A stretch of 64,000 bases of DNA from positions 186,001-250,000 of the forward strand of contig JBMOKU010000032.1 of NCBI GenBank assembly GCA_049324315.1. The letters run 5' to 3'. Origin of the DNA: JBMOKU01 sp049324315 (GTDB lineage: Bacteria; Bacillota; Clostridia; Peptostreptococcales; Thermotaleaceae). Below are positions 1-7,047 of this stretch, piece by piece. The stretch's first letter is position 1. Each line of letters begins with the position of its first letter. The notes below the pieces were generated by a model, which was not told the origin of the DNA, searched no databases, and saw nothing but the letters and a program-made list of their open reading frames with translations. The position numbers and the translations under genes are program-made.

Positions 1-115
1 TCAGCAGTGTTTCATACTTACTATCGATTCCCCGAACGGTCTCGCCGCTGTTTTCCTGCTTCATACGGCTTACTATATTTCCCATAATGGACCTAGCCAA
101 TGGATTTGCCATCAT
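1..115 (-). CDS. Unidentified protein, N-terminus only (left-edge partial)
   Basis: An open frame starts at an ATG pair (115/112), preceded by a GGGGTG ribosome-binding-like stretch, and is still open at the window edge after 38 codons. It lies 14 bases downstream of the shell gene stop, so it is very probably the next gene of the same operon. The first ~20 residues (PLARSIMGNIVSRMKQEN) can form an amphipathic helix with L, I/M, I/V and M on one face. A polar stretch (SGETVRG) follows. This resembles the short targeting peptides on enzymes packed inside microcompartments. The enzyme itself cannot be identified from what is visible. Confidence 0.6.
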   Translation of the reverse strand, partial: MMANPLARSIMGNIVSRMKQENSGETVRGIDSKYETLL

Positions 116-129
116 AACACCCCATTAAC

Positions 130-402
130 CTATTTTAGTATTTTTGAGACTTCATCGTGTGGTCTAGGAATTACATTGATGGATATGATTTCTGCCATCT
201 GACCGGCAGACTGGCGGGCGCTTTCTACAGCAGCTTTTACTGCCGCCACTTCACCTTCTACCAGGACCGATATAACGCCGGAACCAACATAATTGAAGTC
301 TGCAATTTTCACATTTGCAGCTTTTACCATGGCATCCGCTGCCTCTATTGCTGCTGCCAAACTCCTGATTTCAAATATTCCTAAGGCTTGTTTCATCCTC
401 AT
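130..402 (-). CDS. Bacterial microcompartment shell protein, BMC-H type
   Basis: A 90-residue single-domain protein of the usual BMC-H length (PduA/EutM/CcmK family). It forms hexameric tiles of a protein shell around a metabolic pathway. The family pattern is clear: LGIFEIRSLAAAIEAADAMV at residues 7-26, then the pore-side stretch YVGSGVISVLVEGEV and the VKAAVESA helix. The start may be residue 1 or the ATG two codons on; AGGTGG suits the first. It follows the UbiD gene by 15 bases and precedes another gene by 14, so the shell and these catabolic enzymes are one transcription unit. Only one shell gene is visible. Pentamer and trimer shell genes would have to lie beyond the left edge. Confidence 0.93.
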   Translation of the reverse strand: MRMKQALGIFEIRSLAAAIEAADAMVKAANVKIADFNYVGSGVISVLVEGEVAAVKAAVESARQSAGQMAEIISINVIPRPHDEVSKILK

Positions 403-417
403 TAACCACCTTTATGC

Positions 418-1773
418 TCATATTTCGATATTCGGAAAGTATTTCTTGATATCTATGTCCTCGTACTGGGGAATGACTGCCCTGCTGAAGCGTTTCCCTT
501 CTTCACCTATAGGTTTTGTCGCATCAATGCCCATTTTATCCGTTACACCATTCAAATGATGGGATGGATCTAAGCCTGATCCCAAGGCTCCCGGTATCAC
601 CACTACATCCCTTGACGCCTGCATACGGGTTGCCAGCGCCAATTCAACGTCATCTTGATTAAAAATATCAACGTCATTATCTACAATAACCACGTGCTTC
701 AAATCCCTACTGCTGCTTAATGCACCAATGATCGCGCTTTTCCCGTCGCCTTCGAACTTTTTGTTGATAGAAACAACAGCATGAAATCTACAGCCGCCGG
801 CAATGGTGACATTTACATCCTTAATATCTACCAGCCGCTTTACATCGCTATACAGCTCAACCTCACGAATCATTCCGTTTGATAGGTGCTCTTCCCGGCA
901 AGGGAAGGCCACCTGGAAGATAGGATCATTCCGATGCATCACCGTCTTCACTTCAATAATCGGATGGGAACCTTTTGGCCCATAGTAGCCCATCAATTCA
1001 CCAAAGGGTCCTTCCCATTCCCTTTTCTTAGGTGGGATGATTCCCTCCAAGACAATCTCGGCATGGGCCGGCACATCCAAATCTACCGTATGGCATTTCA
1101 CCAATTCAAGGGGTTCACCCCGCAATGCACTATCTACACCATATTTATCAACACCATAGGTCTCACTGCTGATTTGGGATGCCAGCAAGAACGGGTAGTC
1201 ATATCCTAAAACAATGGCTACTTCCAAGGGTTTGTTCTCAGCTTCCAAACTCTCAAACTGACGGGTTAAAAATGGCGATGCAATAAGGGCACTGATTTGA
1301 TTGCCACCATTAACCTGAAATCTACGGACTGAAATATATTGGCTTCCTGTCTCCGGGTCCTTGACCACCATAATGCCGGAGGTGATAAAACAGGAAGAAT
1401 CCTGCTCATGAAACGTAGGTATCGGAAACATCTTGGGTATATCAATATTTCTTGTAATAATATTTTCTTTAACCGGGCCGTTTGCCACCCACTTAACGCC
1501 TTTGGGGTTGGCGATGGCGTCGGCAAACCGAATCATCCTTTCCTCATGACAGATGTTCAGCATATCATAATAAATCCTGCGATCACCGAAAAGCCCGCCT
1601 GCCACCGGCATTTTGCTTCCCTTCACGTTGGTAAACAATATGGGTTTTTCATTTTTAAAATATTTAAGCACTGCCCCTAGCTCAAACTTTGGGTCAACCG
1701 GTACTTCGCAGACCATTAAGTCGCCCGTCTGTCTGAGCCGTTCAAGGCTCGCACGGAGCATTTGTTTCTCCAT
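418..1773 (-). CDS. UbiD-family prenylated-FMN decarboxylase
   Basis: A 451-residue protein, slightly shorter than E. coli UbiD. The family (de)carboxylates aromatic, heteroaromatic or acrylic acids using prenylated FMN. The catalytic acidic motif EGPFGE is at residues 254-259 and gives the two glutamates of the Glu-Arg-Glu triad. The arginine is probably R150 or R151 (YISVRR). The stretches AHAEIVLEG and ALATRMQASRD are also typical. The paired UbiX gene directly upstream supplies the cofactor. No quinone biosynthesis genes are nearby, so a role in ubiquinone synthesis is unlikely. Among amidohydrolases and a formiminotransferase, a heteroaromatic carboxylate such as aminoimidazole carboxylate is the natural guess; that substrate is inference. 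Confidence 0.9.
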   Translation of the reverse strand: MEKQMLRASLERLRQTGDLMVCEVPVDPKFELGAVLKYFKNEKPILFTNVKGSKMPVAGGLFGDRRIYYDMLNICHEERMIRFADAIANPKGVKWVANGPVKENIITRNIDIPKMFPIPTFHEQDSSCFITSGIMVVKDPETGSQYISVRRFQVNGGNQISALIASPFLTRQFESLEAENKPLEVAIVLGYDYPFLLASQISSETYGVDKYGVDSALRGEPLELVKCHTVDLDVPAHAEIVLEGIIPPKKREWEGPFGELMGYYGPKGSHPIIEVKTVMHRNDPIFQVAFPCREEHLSNGMIREVELYSDVKRLVDIKDVNVTIAGGCRFHAVVSINKKFEGDGKSAIIGALSSSRDLKHVVIVDNDVDIFNQDDVELALATRMQASRDVVVIPGALGSGLDPSHHLNGVTDKMGIDATKPIGEEGKRFSRAVIPQYEDIDIKKYFPNIEI

Positions 1774-1800
1774 ATCCTGCCGTCTCCCTCCTTTCAGGAC

Positions 1801-2358
1801 TTATTCGTCCCCCCATCTTCGACTCAGGTTATGATCGATGCCGACTTGATCCAGCATCCTTCCAACCATAATATTCACCAAGTCTCCGATGGTCTGGGGC
1901 TGATGATAAAAGCCCGGGGCTGCCGGCATAATCTTCACGCCTATCTTTGCCAGTTTCAGCATGTTTTCCAAGTGAATCACACTCAGCGGTGTTTCCCTTG
2001 GCAGCAGAACCAGCTTTCTGCCTTCTTTAATCGTAACATCTGCAGCCCTGGTAACCAGGTTGGTAGATATGCCGCTGGCAATAGCAGCCACGGTATTCAT
2101 GGAGCAAGGAGCAACAATCATTCCATCGCATTTGAAAGAACCACTGGCAATCGGTGCAGCCAAATTATCATTCTCATGATAGTATGCAGCCATTGATTTT
2201 AATTCATCCAGCAGGATACCACACTCGTGTTCAACAACGTATTCTCCCATCCTTGAGACCACCAGGTGGGTTTCCACGCCCAATTCTTCAAGAGCCTTTA
2301 AAAGCGCTACGCCATATATTGCACAACTGCCTCCGGTGATTGCCACGATCAATTTCAT
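1801..2358 (-). CDS. ubiX: UbiX-family flavin prenyltransferase
   Basis: A 185-residue protein of standard UbiX length. UbiX attaches a dimethylallyl group to FMN to make the prenyl-FMN cofactor used by UbiD enzymes. The nucleotide-binding start TGGSCAIYG (residues 8-16) and the blocks IVAPCSMNTVAAIASG, LVLLPRETPLS and MPAAPGFYH are family hallmarks. The usual GASG loop reads GGSC here. It lies 27 bases upstream of the UbiD gene in the same direction, which supports a dedicated pair. AGAGGG lies nine bases before the ATG. Confidence 0.92.
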   Translation of the reverse strand: MKLIVAITGGSCAIYGVALLKALEELGVETHLVVSRMGEYVVEHECGILLDELKSMAAYYHENDNLAAPIASGSFKCDGMIVAPCSMNTVAAIASGISTNLVTRAADVTIKEGRKLVLLPRETPLSVIHLENMLKLAKIGVKIMPAAPGFYHQPQTIGDLVNIMVGRMLDQVGIDHNLSRRWGDE

Positions 2359-2379
2359 TTGTTTTTCCCTCTTTCACCA

Positions 2380-2982
2380 CTATTTTACCTTGTTCTCGGC
2401 ATCTCCTCCGCCTATCCAAGGATCTTCACTATTTTCCCAAGCTTGAATATACTCATCAATGGTCATAACCTTTGTGAAAATACTTAAGTCATTAAGTCCG
2501 TACCGGTGCATTTCTTCTGTTTTTGATGCACATCCATCACTTAAGGTAATAACTTTGTAAGCATTATATAAGGCATCGGATGCCGTACTTCTTACACATA
2601 CGTTTGTCCAAACACCGGTAACCACAACGGTATCGATATTTTCTTCTCTTAAGAACAAGTCCAGATCTGTATGGGCAAAGCCGCTGTGTCTTCTCTTTTG
2701 AACGATGTATTCGTCCCCTTCCGGATACAATTCTTTGATAAAATCTGAACCCCAGGTTCCCTTTACCGCATGAACCGGTCTTACACGGAAGTCTGCATCA
2801 TTTTTTCTATGGGCTTCCTGAATGTGTACCAGCTGAACATCATCATTGTTCCTGGATCTAACCCAGTTAAAAAGCTTTTGAAGGTGTGGCGTGACGATTT
2901 CTGCACCGGGGCAGTATAACGATCCTGTTGTATTTGCAAAATCATTTAACATATCGATCACAAGAATGGCATGTCTTGGCAT
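2380..2982 (-). CDS. Isochorismatase-fold cysteine hydrolase (probable ureido/carbamoyl amidase)
   Basis: A 200-residue member of the cysteine hydrolase (isochorismatase-like) superfamily. The expected catalytic triad is present: D10 (VIDMLNDF), K96 and C129 in VTGVWTNVC. The superfamily includes N-carbamoylsarcosine amidase and ureidoacrylate amidohydrolase RutB, which cut carbamoyl groups to CO2 and ammonia. Between a ring-opening amidohydrolase upstream and a decarboxylase downstream, it probably acts on the ureido acid produced by ring opening. Nicotinamidase or true isochorismatase activity is less likely in this context. A C-terminal tail of about 15 residues (WIGGGDAENKVK) extends past the core. 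Confidence 0.85.
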   Translation of the reverse strand: MPRHAILVIDMLNDFANTTGSLYCPGAEIVTPHLQKLFNWVRSRNNDDVQLVHIQEAHRKNDADFRVRPVHAVKGTWGSDFIKELYPEGDEYIVQKRRHSGFAHTDLDLFLREENIDTVVVTGVWTNVCVRSTASDALYNAYKVITLSDGCASKTEEMHRYGLNDLSIFTKVMTIDEYIQAWENSEDPWIGGGDAENKVK

Positions 2983-3049
2983 TTGAAATCCTCCCTTTAC
3001 TTTCTTAATATTTTATAGGATAGCAGGCAGACATTTCCACCCGCTATCT

Positions 3050-3163
3050 CGTTAGAAGTTAGATGTTAGATGTTAGACGCATTAGGGTCAATCCAGTAAG
3101 TCTTAAAAGCATAAGGACCCTAAAGCTATCGTCATACATGCCTCTAACTTCTAACCTCTAACG
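3050..3163. repeat. Palindromic intergenic element with GTTAGA-repeat arms and a GATTGACCC core
   Basis: In the 258-base gap between the amidase and amidohydrolase genes, the left arm at 3050-3077 (repeated GTTAGA units) is the inverted complement of the right arm at 3142-3163. Inside is a second inverted pair, AGGGTC (3084-3089) with GACCCT. The core GGGTCAATC at 3085-3093 is the complement of the GATTGACCC found in the elements at 18706 and 22007. It looks like a small non-coding mobile or REP-type element. Confidence 0.6.
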
Positions 3164-3240
3164 TTTAACACGATGAGCATCTATACTAAAGTTAAATTAA
3201 TAGCGTCAGTTTACATTAACAACCAAATATAATAATAAAC

Positions 3241-4656
3241 CTAAAATTTGATCGCTCTATCCAGCTTTTGAATGCTTTGTCTTCTGATGAATTGTCCGTA
3301 GCCTTCTTTACCCACGATTCCTTCCTTATCATCATATACAAGAGTACCACGAACGATTGTTTTCACCGGCTTACCTTTTAATTTATATCCATGGAATGGT
3401 GTGTATTTTGCCATGGTGTACATTTTATCCTTATCAATTGTCCATTCCTTATCAAGATCGATGATTGTAAAGTCAGCATCGGAGCCGATGAACATAGCGC
3501 CTTTCTTTGGATAAACGCCGTAGTGCTTCGCTGGCGCAATACTTAATACTTCCACCAATCTGCTTAATGACAGTCTTCCTTTGTTGTATCCTTCACTGAC
3601 AACAACAGGTACCATTGTTTCAACCCCTGGGATTCCCGGGAAGGCATTCCAGATATGCATACCCTCCGCTTCTTTTTCTGTCGGGATTTCGTATGGAGCA
3701 TGATCTGTTGCGACAAAGTCGATTCTTCCGTCTTTTAATGCTTCCCAATGCATTGCATTATCTTCCTTGCATCTGAGAGGAGGTGCGATTTTTGCGAATT
3801 GCATGAATTCTGTCATAGCATCCTTATAGTTTAATGTCAAATAGTGAGGACAGGTTTCTGCGGTCACATTTAATCCTTTTTTCTTCGCTTCTCCTACTAA
3901 TTGCGCACCAACACCCGTACTCATATGAACAATGTGTAGTCTTGCTCCAGTTTCCTCTGCAAAACTGATACCTAGTTCAATGGCAACTTTTTCTGCCAAG
4001 TGACTCCTGGCTTCCGCCCAGGCCGGCCCATCCATACGTCCTTCCGCTTGAAATTTCTTCACATTAAAGTCACACATTGCGAAGTTTTCTGCGTGGATAC
4101 CGACTGGTAGTCCTGTTTCAGCCACTGCTCTGAAAGCTTCCAGCATTTCTGGATCCGTTACCCTTGGGTAAGTAGGCACCGATGGTGTCATGTATACTTT
4201 GAAAGCCACAACGCCATAGTCTGCCTGCTCTTTTACATTGTGCAGCCAGCCTTCTCGAACATCTTCACCCGTAACACCGCCCCACATGGCGTAGTCTACA
4301 ATAGCCTTATCCTTAATGGCATTTAATTTGTGTTCAAGATTGTCTACACTTCTGACAGAAGGTACAGAGCAGCATGGCATATCAATAATCATGGTTACAC
4401 CGCCACTGGCTGCTGCTGATGTTCCTGTTAGGAAATTTTCCCGATGCGTAAATCCGGGGTCGTTGATATGGGTGTGAGAATCGATACAGCCCGGTAATGT
4501 TAAATGTCCTTCAGCATCAATGACTTCTTGTGCTTCTATTCCCTCAATACATTGGATAAATCCTGCAATTTTCTCATCTTTCACCAGGATGTTTGTAACA
4601 ATGGTGTCATCGCCCTGAGGTATTCTTGCATTTTTAATCATTACGTCAACTTTCAT
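3241..4656 (-). CDS. Cyclic amidohydrolase of the allantoinase/dihydropyrimidinase family
   Basis: A 471-residue metal-dependent hydrolase that opens cyclic amide or ureide rings. A full binuclear centre is visible: HTH at 61-63, the lysine that is carboxylated at K153 (AFKVYMTPS), H188 (HAEN), H244 (IVHMS) and D318 (ATDHAPYE). AAGGGGGA precedes the ATG. Allantoinase, dihydropyrimidinase and hydantoinase belong here, and the xanthine amidohydrolase step of clostridial purine fermentation would need such an enzyme. The neighbouring formiminotransferase favours a purine or imidazole route over pyrimidines. The exact substrate is not decided by sequence. Confidence 0.9.
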   Translation of the reverse strand: MKVDVMIKNARIPQGDDTIVTNILVKDEKIAGFIQCIEGIEAQEVIDAEGHLTLPGCIDSHTHINDPGFTHRENFLTGTSAAASGGVTMIIDMPCCSVPSVRSVDNLEHKLNAIKDKAIVDYAMWGGVTGEDVREGWLHNVKEQADYGVVAFKVYMTPSVPTYPRVTDPEMLEAFRAVAETGLPVGIHAENFAMCDFNVKKFQAEGRMDGPAWAEARSHLAEKVAIELGISFAEETGARLHIVHMSTGVGAQLVGEAKKKGLNVTAETCPHYLTLNYKDAMTEFMQFAKIAPPLRCKEDNAMHWEALKDGRIDFVATDHAPYEIPTEKEAEGMHIWNAFPGIPGVETMVPVVVSEGYNKGRLSLSRLVEVLSIAPAKHYGVYPKKGAMFIGSDADFTIIDLDKEWTIDKDKMYTMAKYTPFHGYKLKGKPVKTIVRGTLVYDDKEGIVGKEGYGQFIRRQSIQKLDRAIKF

Positions 4657-4680
4657 TGAAAATCCCCCTTTTTTTCGTTT

Positions 4681-5607
4681 TTATTTCATTAAATGAGTTT
4701 CTAATATCTGGTCTTTTCTAAAGTTCTCCAATCCTAAGTAGTATTCCAAAGAATTCAACAGATAATCCAGCTTCACAGGCCCTACGATTTCGGAGCCTGT
4801 CACGGCTACACCATAACGGGCAGCCTCTTGCTTCACAAAATTAAAAGCTCTGTATAAAGGCGTTGCACCACAATCAAACATATTCATGGAAACAACGACA
4901 CCTTCTCTTTCAGGGAACTTAATGCCCACTGCGCGAATGGTAGAAAAGCCGCCGCTTGGGCCCCTTACGCCTTTTGCTATAGCTTTTGCGATATCCACAT
5001 TTTCTGTACCAAGGAACACATTATAGGCTGTCAATCCTTCCACATCGGCACTGACTATGGTAGCACCCCATTGATCACTTAGTTTTCCGTCTACACTAAG
5101 ATCAGGCTTTCTTGCCTCATAATCAGGATGTGCGTTGTCCTTTAGCAGCTCCTTTAAGCCTTCATATTGTCCTTTTCTGATAAAGGAAATGGACTTTTTA
5201 TCTTCTGTTCTAGCATTTTCTCCTGCAAAATAGACAGGCACCTGATATTTTTCAAACAACTCGGCACCAATTTCTTCAATAAGTCCTTTGCATTCATCCA
5301 GTGAAATATTTAAGAAAGGAAAGATTGGAATGGTATCCTGTGAGCCGATTCTAGGATGGGTACCTTTTTGCTCTTTCATATCGATTAATTCATAGCTCTT
5401 GCCAGCCAGATCTATCAGTGCCTTTTTCAGCGGCTGTGGTTCACCGATTAGGGTAACAACCGTCCTATTGAAATCATGCTCCGGCTCATAGCTTACCAGT
5501 TTAACACCTTCCACGTTTCTTACTGCATCTACGATGGCTTCGATCACTTCTGTTCTTCTACCTTCGCTAAAATTGGGTACTGCTAAAATGTACTGCTTTC
5601 CATTCAT
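4681..5607 (-). CDS. Formiminotransferase (glutamate or glycine formimidoyltransferase), single domain
   Basis: A 308-residue protein covering only the formiminotransferase half of the FTCD enzymes, without the cyclodeaminase. It moves a formimino group from an amino acid to tetrahydrofolate. The N-terminal VPNFSEGR (residues 10-17) and the catalytic-type histidine H84 in GTHPRIGSQD are clear. It is the first gene of the leftward operon (GAGGAGG ten bases before the ATG). No histidine-degradation genes (hutU, hutI, hutH) are nearby. The context with ring-opening and decarboxylating enzymes suggests glycine formimidoyltransferase of purine fermentation rather than the histidine pathway; this is inference. 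Confidence 0.88.
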   Translation of the reverse strand: MNGKQYILAVPNFSEGRRTEVIEAIVDAVRNVEGVKLVSYEPEHDFNRTVVTLIGEPQPLKKALIDLAGKSYELIDMKEQKGTHPRIGSQDTIPIFPFLNISLDECKGLIEEIGAELFEKYQVPVYFAGENARTEDKKSISFIRKGQYEGLKELLKDNAHPDYEARKPDLSVDGKLSDQWGATIVSADVEGLTAYNVFLGTENVDIAKAIAKGVRGPSGGFSTIRAVGIKFPEREGVVVSMNMFDCGATPLYRAFNFVKQEAARYGVAVTGSEIVGPVKLDYLLNSLEYYLGLENFRKDQILETHLMK

Positions 5608-5974
5608 AAAGGGTTTCCTCCTCTAGTTGGTTTTTCTATTTTTCCTTTTTCATGTTTATTAGGTGAATTCTTAAAATATACGGAAAACCCTTTGTGTTAT
5701 TTATATAAAATGCCCTGGTCTGTATAGGATCTTTTTGCCTTGTCCGTTGTGTGATTCTTACAAAATTCGTCATAAATTCTTTCAATTTATATCCATTTTT
5801 ATATATCGAAACCCTTATCGTTACAATATTCTTACAATTTTCAAACCTTTTATTTCAGACTTCTTGAGACTTCGCCTTTTATGGGTTTTTAGAAGGAATT
5901 TTCGGGATAATATCAAATAGATTTATAATGATTAGACAATGAAGCTCTGATGTGAAATGGAAAGGGGTAGTATT
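5608..5974. other. Divergent intergenic region between the BMC operon and the cyclase gene
   Basis: AT-rich control region, 367 bases. A TATAAT at 5924-5929 could be the -10 box for the rightward cyclase gene, but the matching -35 (TTCGGG at 5901) is poor. I see no convincing leftward promoter, no long hairpin and no riboswitch. An activator-dependent promoter is possible. Confidence 0.5.
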
Positions 5975-6667
5975 ATGGGTTTAAAGCTTATCGATCTGTC
6001 ACAAGAAATATTTCAAGGCATGTCTGTATTTCCCATGCATCAAAATACCTTTATCATGACAAACATGACCCACGAAGATAATATGAAAGCCACCGGCAGC
6101 AAAACATTGGGCTTTTCTGCAAGAAACCTTCTGATCAGTGAGCATGGCGGCACCCATTGTGACGCTGTCTGGGAATATAAGCCTTCCGGTTTGACCATTG
6201 AAAAAATGCCCTTACAATACTTTTGGGGCAGTGCCATCTGCATTGACGTAAGCCATGTTCCCTATACACGCTATATTGAACCTGAAGATTTAGAGAAAGC
6301 CGTAAAGAAATCCGGGCAAACCATTCAGGACGACGATATCGTCCTATTATACACAGGACACCATGATCGTCATTTCGGAACAGATAAGTGGCAAACTACC
6401 TATTCCGGTCTCAGCTACGCAGCTGCAAAGTGGCTGGCTGAGCAGGGTGTGGTCAATATCGGTGTTGACGCACCAGCTATAGACCATCCGGATGACCTGG
6501 ATTTTTCAGGCCACTTGGTATGTGGAGAATATGATATTACCAATACAGAGAATTTATGTAACCTTGATAAAGTTGTTAATCAACGTTTCCTTTATTTTGG
6601 TTTACCTTTAAAAATCCGCGATGGTTCCGGTTCGCCCATCCGAGCCATTGCGCTGGTAGAAGAGTAA
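5975..6667 (+). CDS. Cyclase-family (KynB/isatin hydrolase-like) metal hydrolase with an altered active-site motif
   Basis: A 230-residue protein. I chose the ATG at 5975 over the in-frame one at 5957 because AAAGGGG lies nine bases before it. The family hydrolyses formamide or cyclic amide bonds (kynurenine formamidase, isatin hydrolase). The metal motif is H57-GGT-H61-C-D63. The family's usual fourth element, a histidine four residues after the aspartate, is E67 here (AVWE). The paralogue at 57277 keeps the histidine. It is transcribed away from the BMC operon and might perform the imidazolone or aminoimidazole hydrolysis step. Function is otherwise unproven. Confidence 0.82.
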   Translation: MGLKLIDLSQEIFQGMSVFPMHQNTFIMTNMTHEDNMKATGSKTLGFSARNLLISEHGGTHCDAVWEYKPSGLTIEKMPLQYFWGSAICIDVSHVPYTRYIEPEDLEKAVKKSGQTIQDDDIVLLYTGHHDRHFGTDKWQTTYSGLSYAAAKWLAEQGVVNIGVDAPAIDHPDDLDFSGHLVCGEYDITNTENLCNLDKVVNQRFLYFGLPLKIRDGSGSPIRAIALVEE

Positions 6668-6683
6668 ATATTCTAGCTGAACC

Positions 6684-6712
6684 TTGACAACAGTATTTGG
6701 AAATGGTAAAAT
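6684..6712 (+). promoter_or_regulatory. Promoter of the valS T-box transcript
   Basis: TTGACA at 6684-6689 and TAAAAT at 6707-6712, separated by 17 bases, form a near-consensus vegetative promoter. It begins 17 bases after the cyclase stop codon and leads into the T-box leader. Confidence 0.8.
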
Positions 6713-6749
6713 TCGTAAAACAGCATATACTATACTATATAGATAAATG

Positions 6750-7014
6750 CAATGACGAGGAAGAGTATATATATTCCTGAAATATAGAGAGGAGATGATG
6801 GTGAAAATTCTCCATGACGGATATATAGAAGGTAGCCTCCGAGCTGTGAACCGAAATCTTTTGGGAGAGTAGACTTCAACGGAATCCCACCGTTATGGGG
6901 GAAGTAGTATCGGCAGACCTGCCCGTACTATATTAGAGCGTGTGTATTTTACACAAACATAGGTGGTACCGCGGAGACTTGAGCCTTCGTCCTAATTAGG
7001 ACGAAGGCTTTTTT
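6750..7014 (+). ncRNA. T-box leader, valine specifier GUA
   Basis: The conserved T-box AGGTGGTACCGCGG is at 6961-6974. The specifier loop (GAAGGTAGCCTCCGAGC) aligns with the glyQS leader pattern and places GTA, a valine codon, at 6832-6834. The terminator is GCCTTCGTCC-TAATTA-GGACGAAGGC at 6983-7008, followed by six T. Uncharged tRNA-Val would stabilise the antiterminator and allow transcription into the synthetase gene 33 bases downstream. The valine specifier agrees with the encoded enzyme. Confidence 0.92.
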
Positions 7015-7047
7015 CGTTCTATCAATTTATTTAAAGGAGGATTTTCA

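Noticed and set aside
418..2358. Ubiquinone biosynthesis role for UbiD/UbiX
   Set aside because: The organism looks like an anaerobic Firmicute without ubiquinone, and the context is catabolic.
1..5607. Calling this an allantoin or histidine degradation operon
   Set aside because: No ureidoglycolate, urocanase or imidazolonepropionase genes are present, while UbiD/UbiX and a shell protein are not part of those pathways.
5735..5920. 61-codon rightward frame before the cyclase gene
   Set aside because: No ribosome site, AT-rich and of low complexity; judged non-coding.
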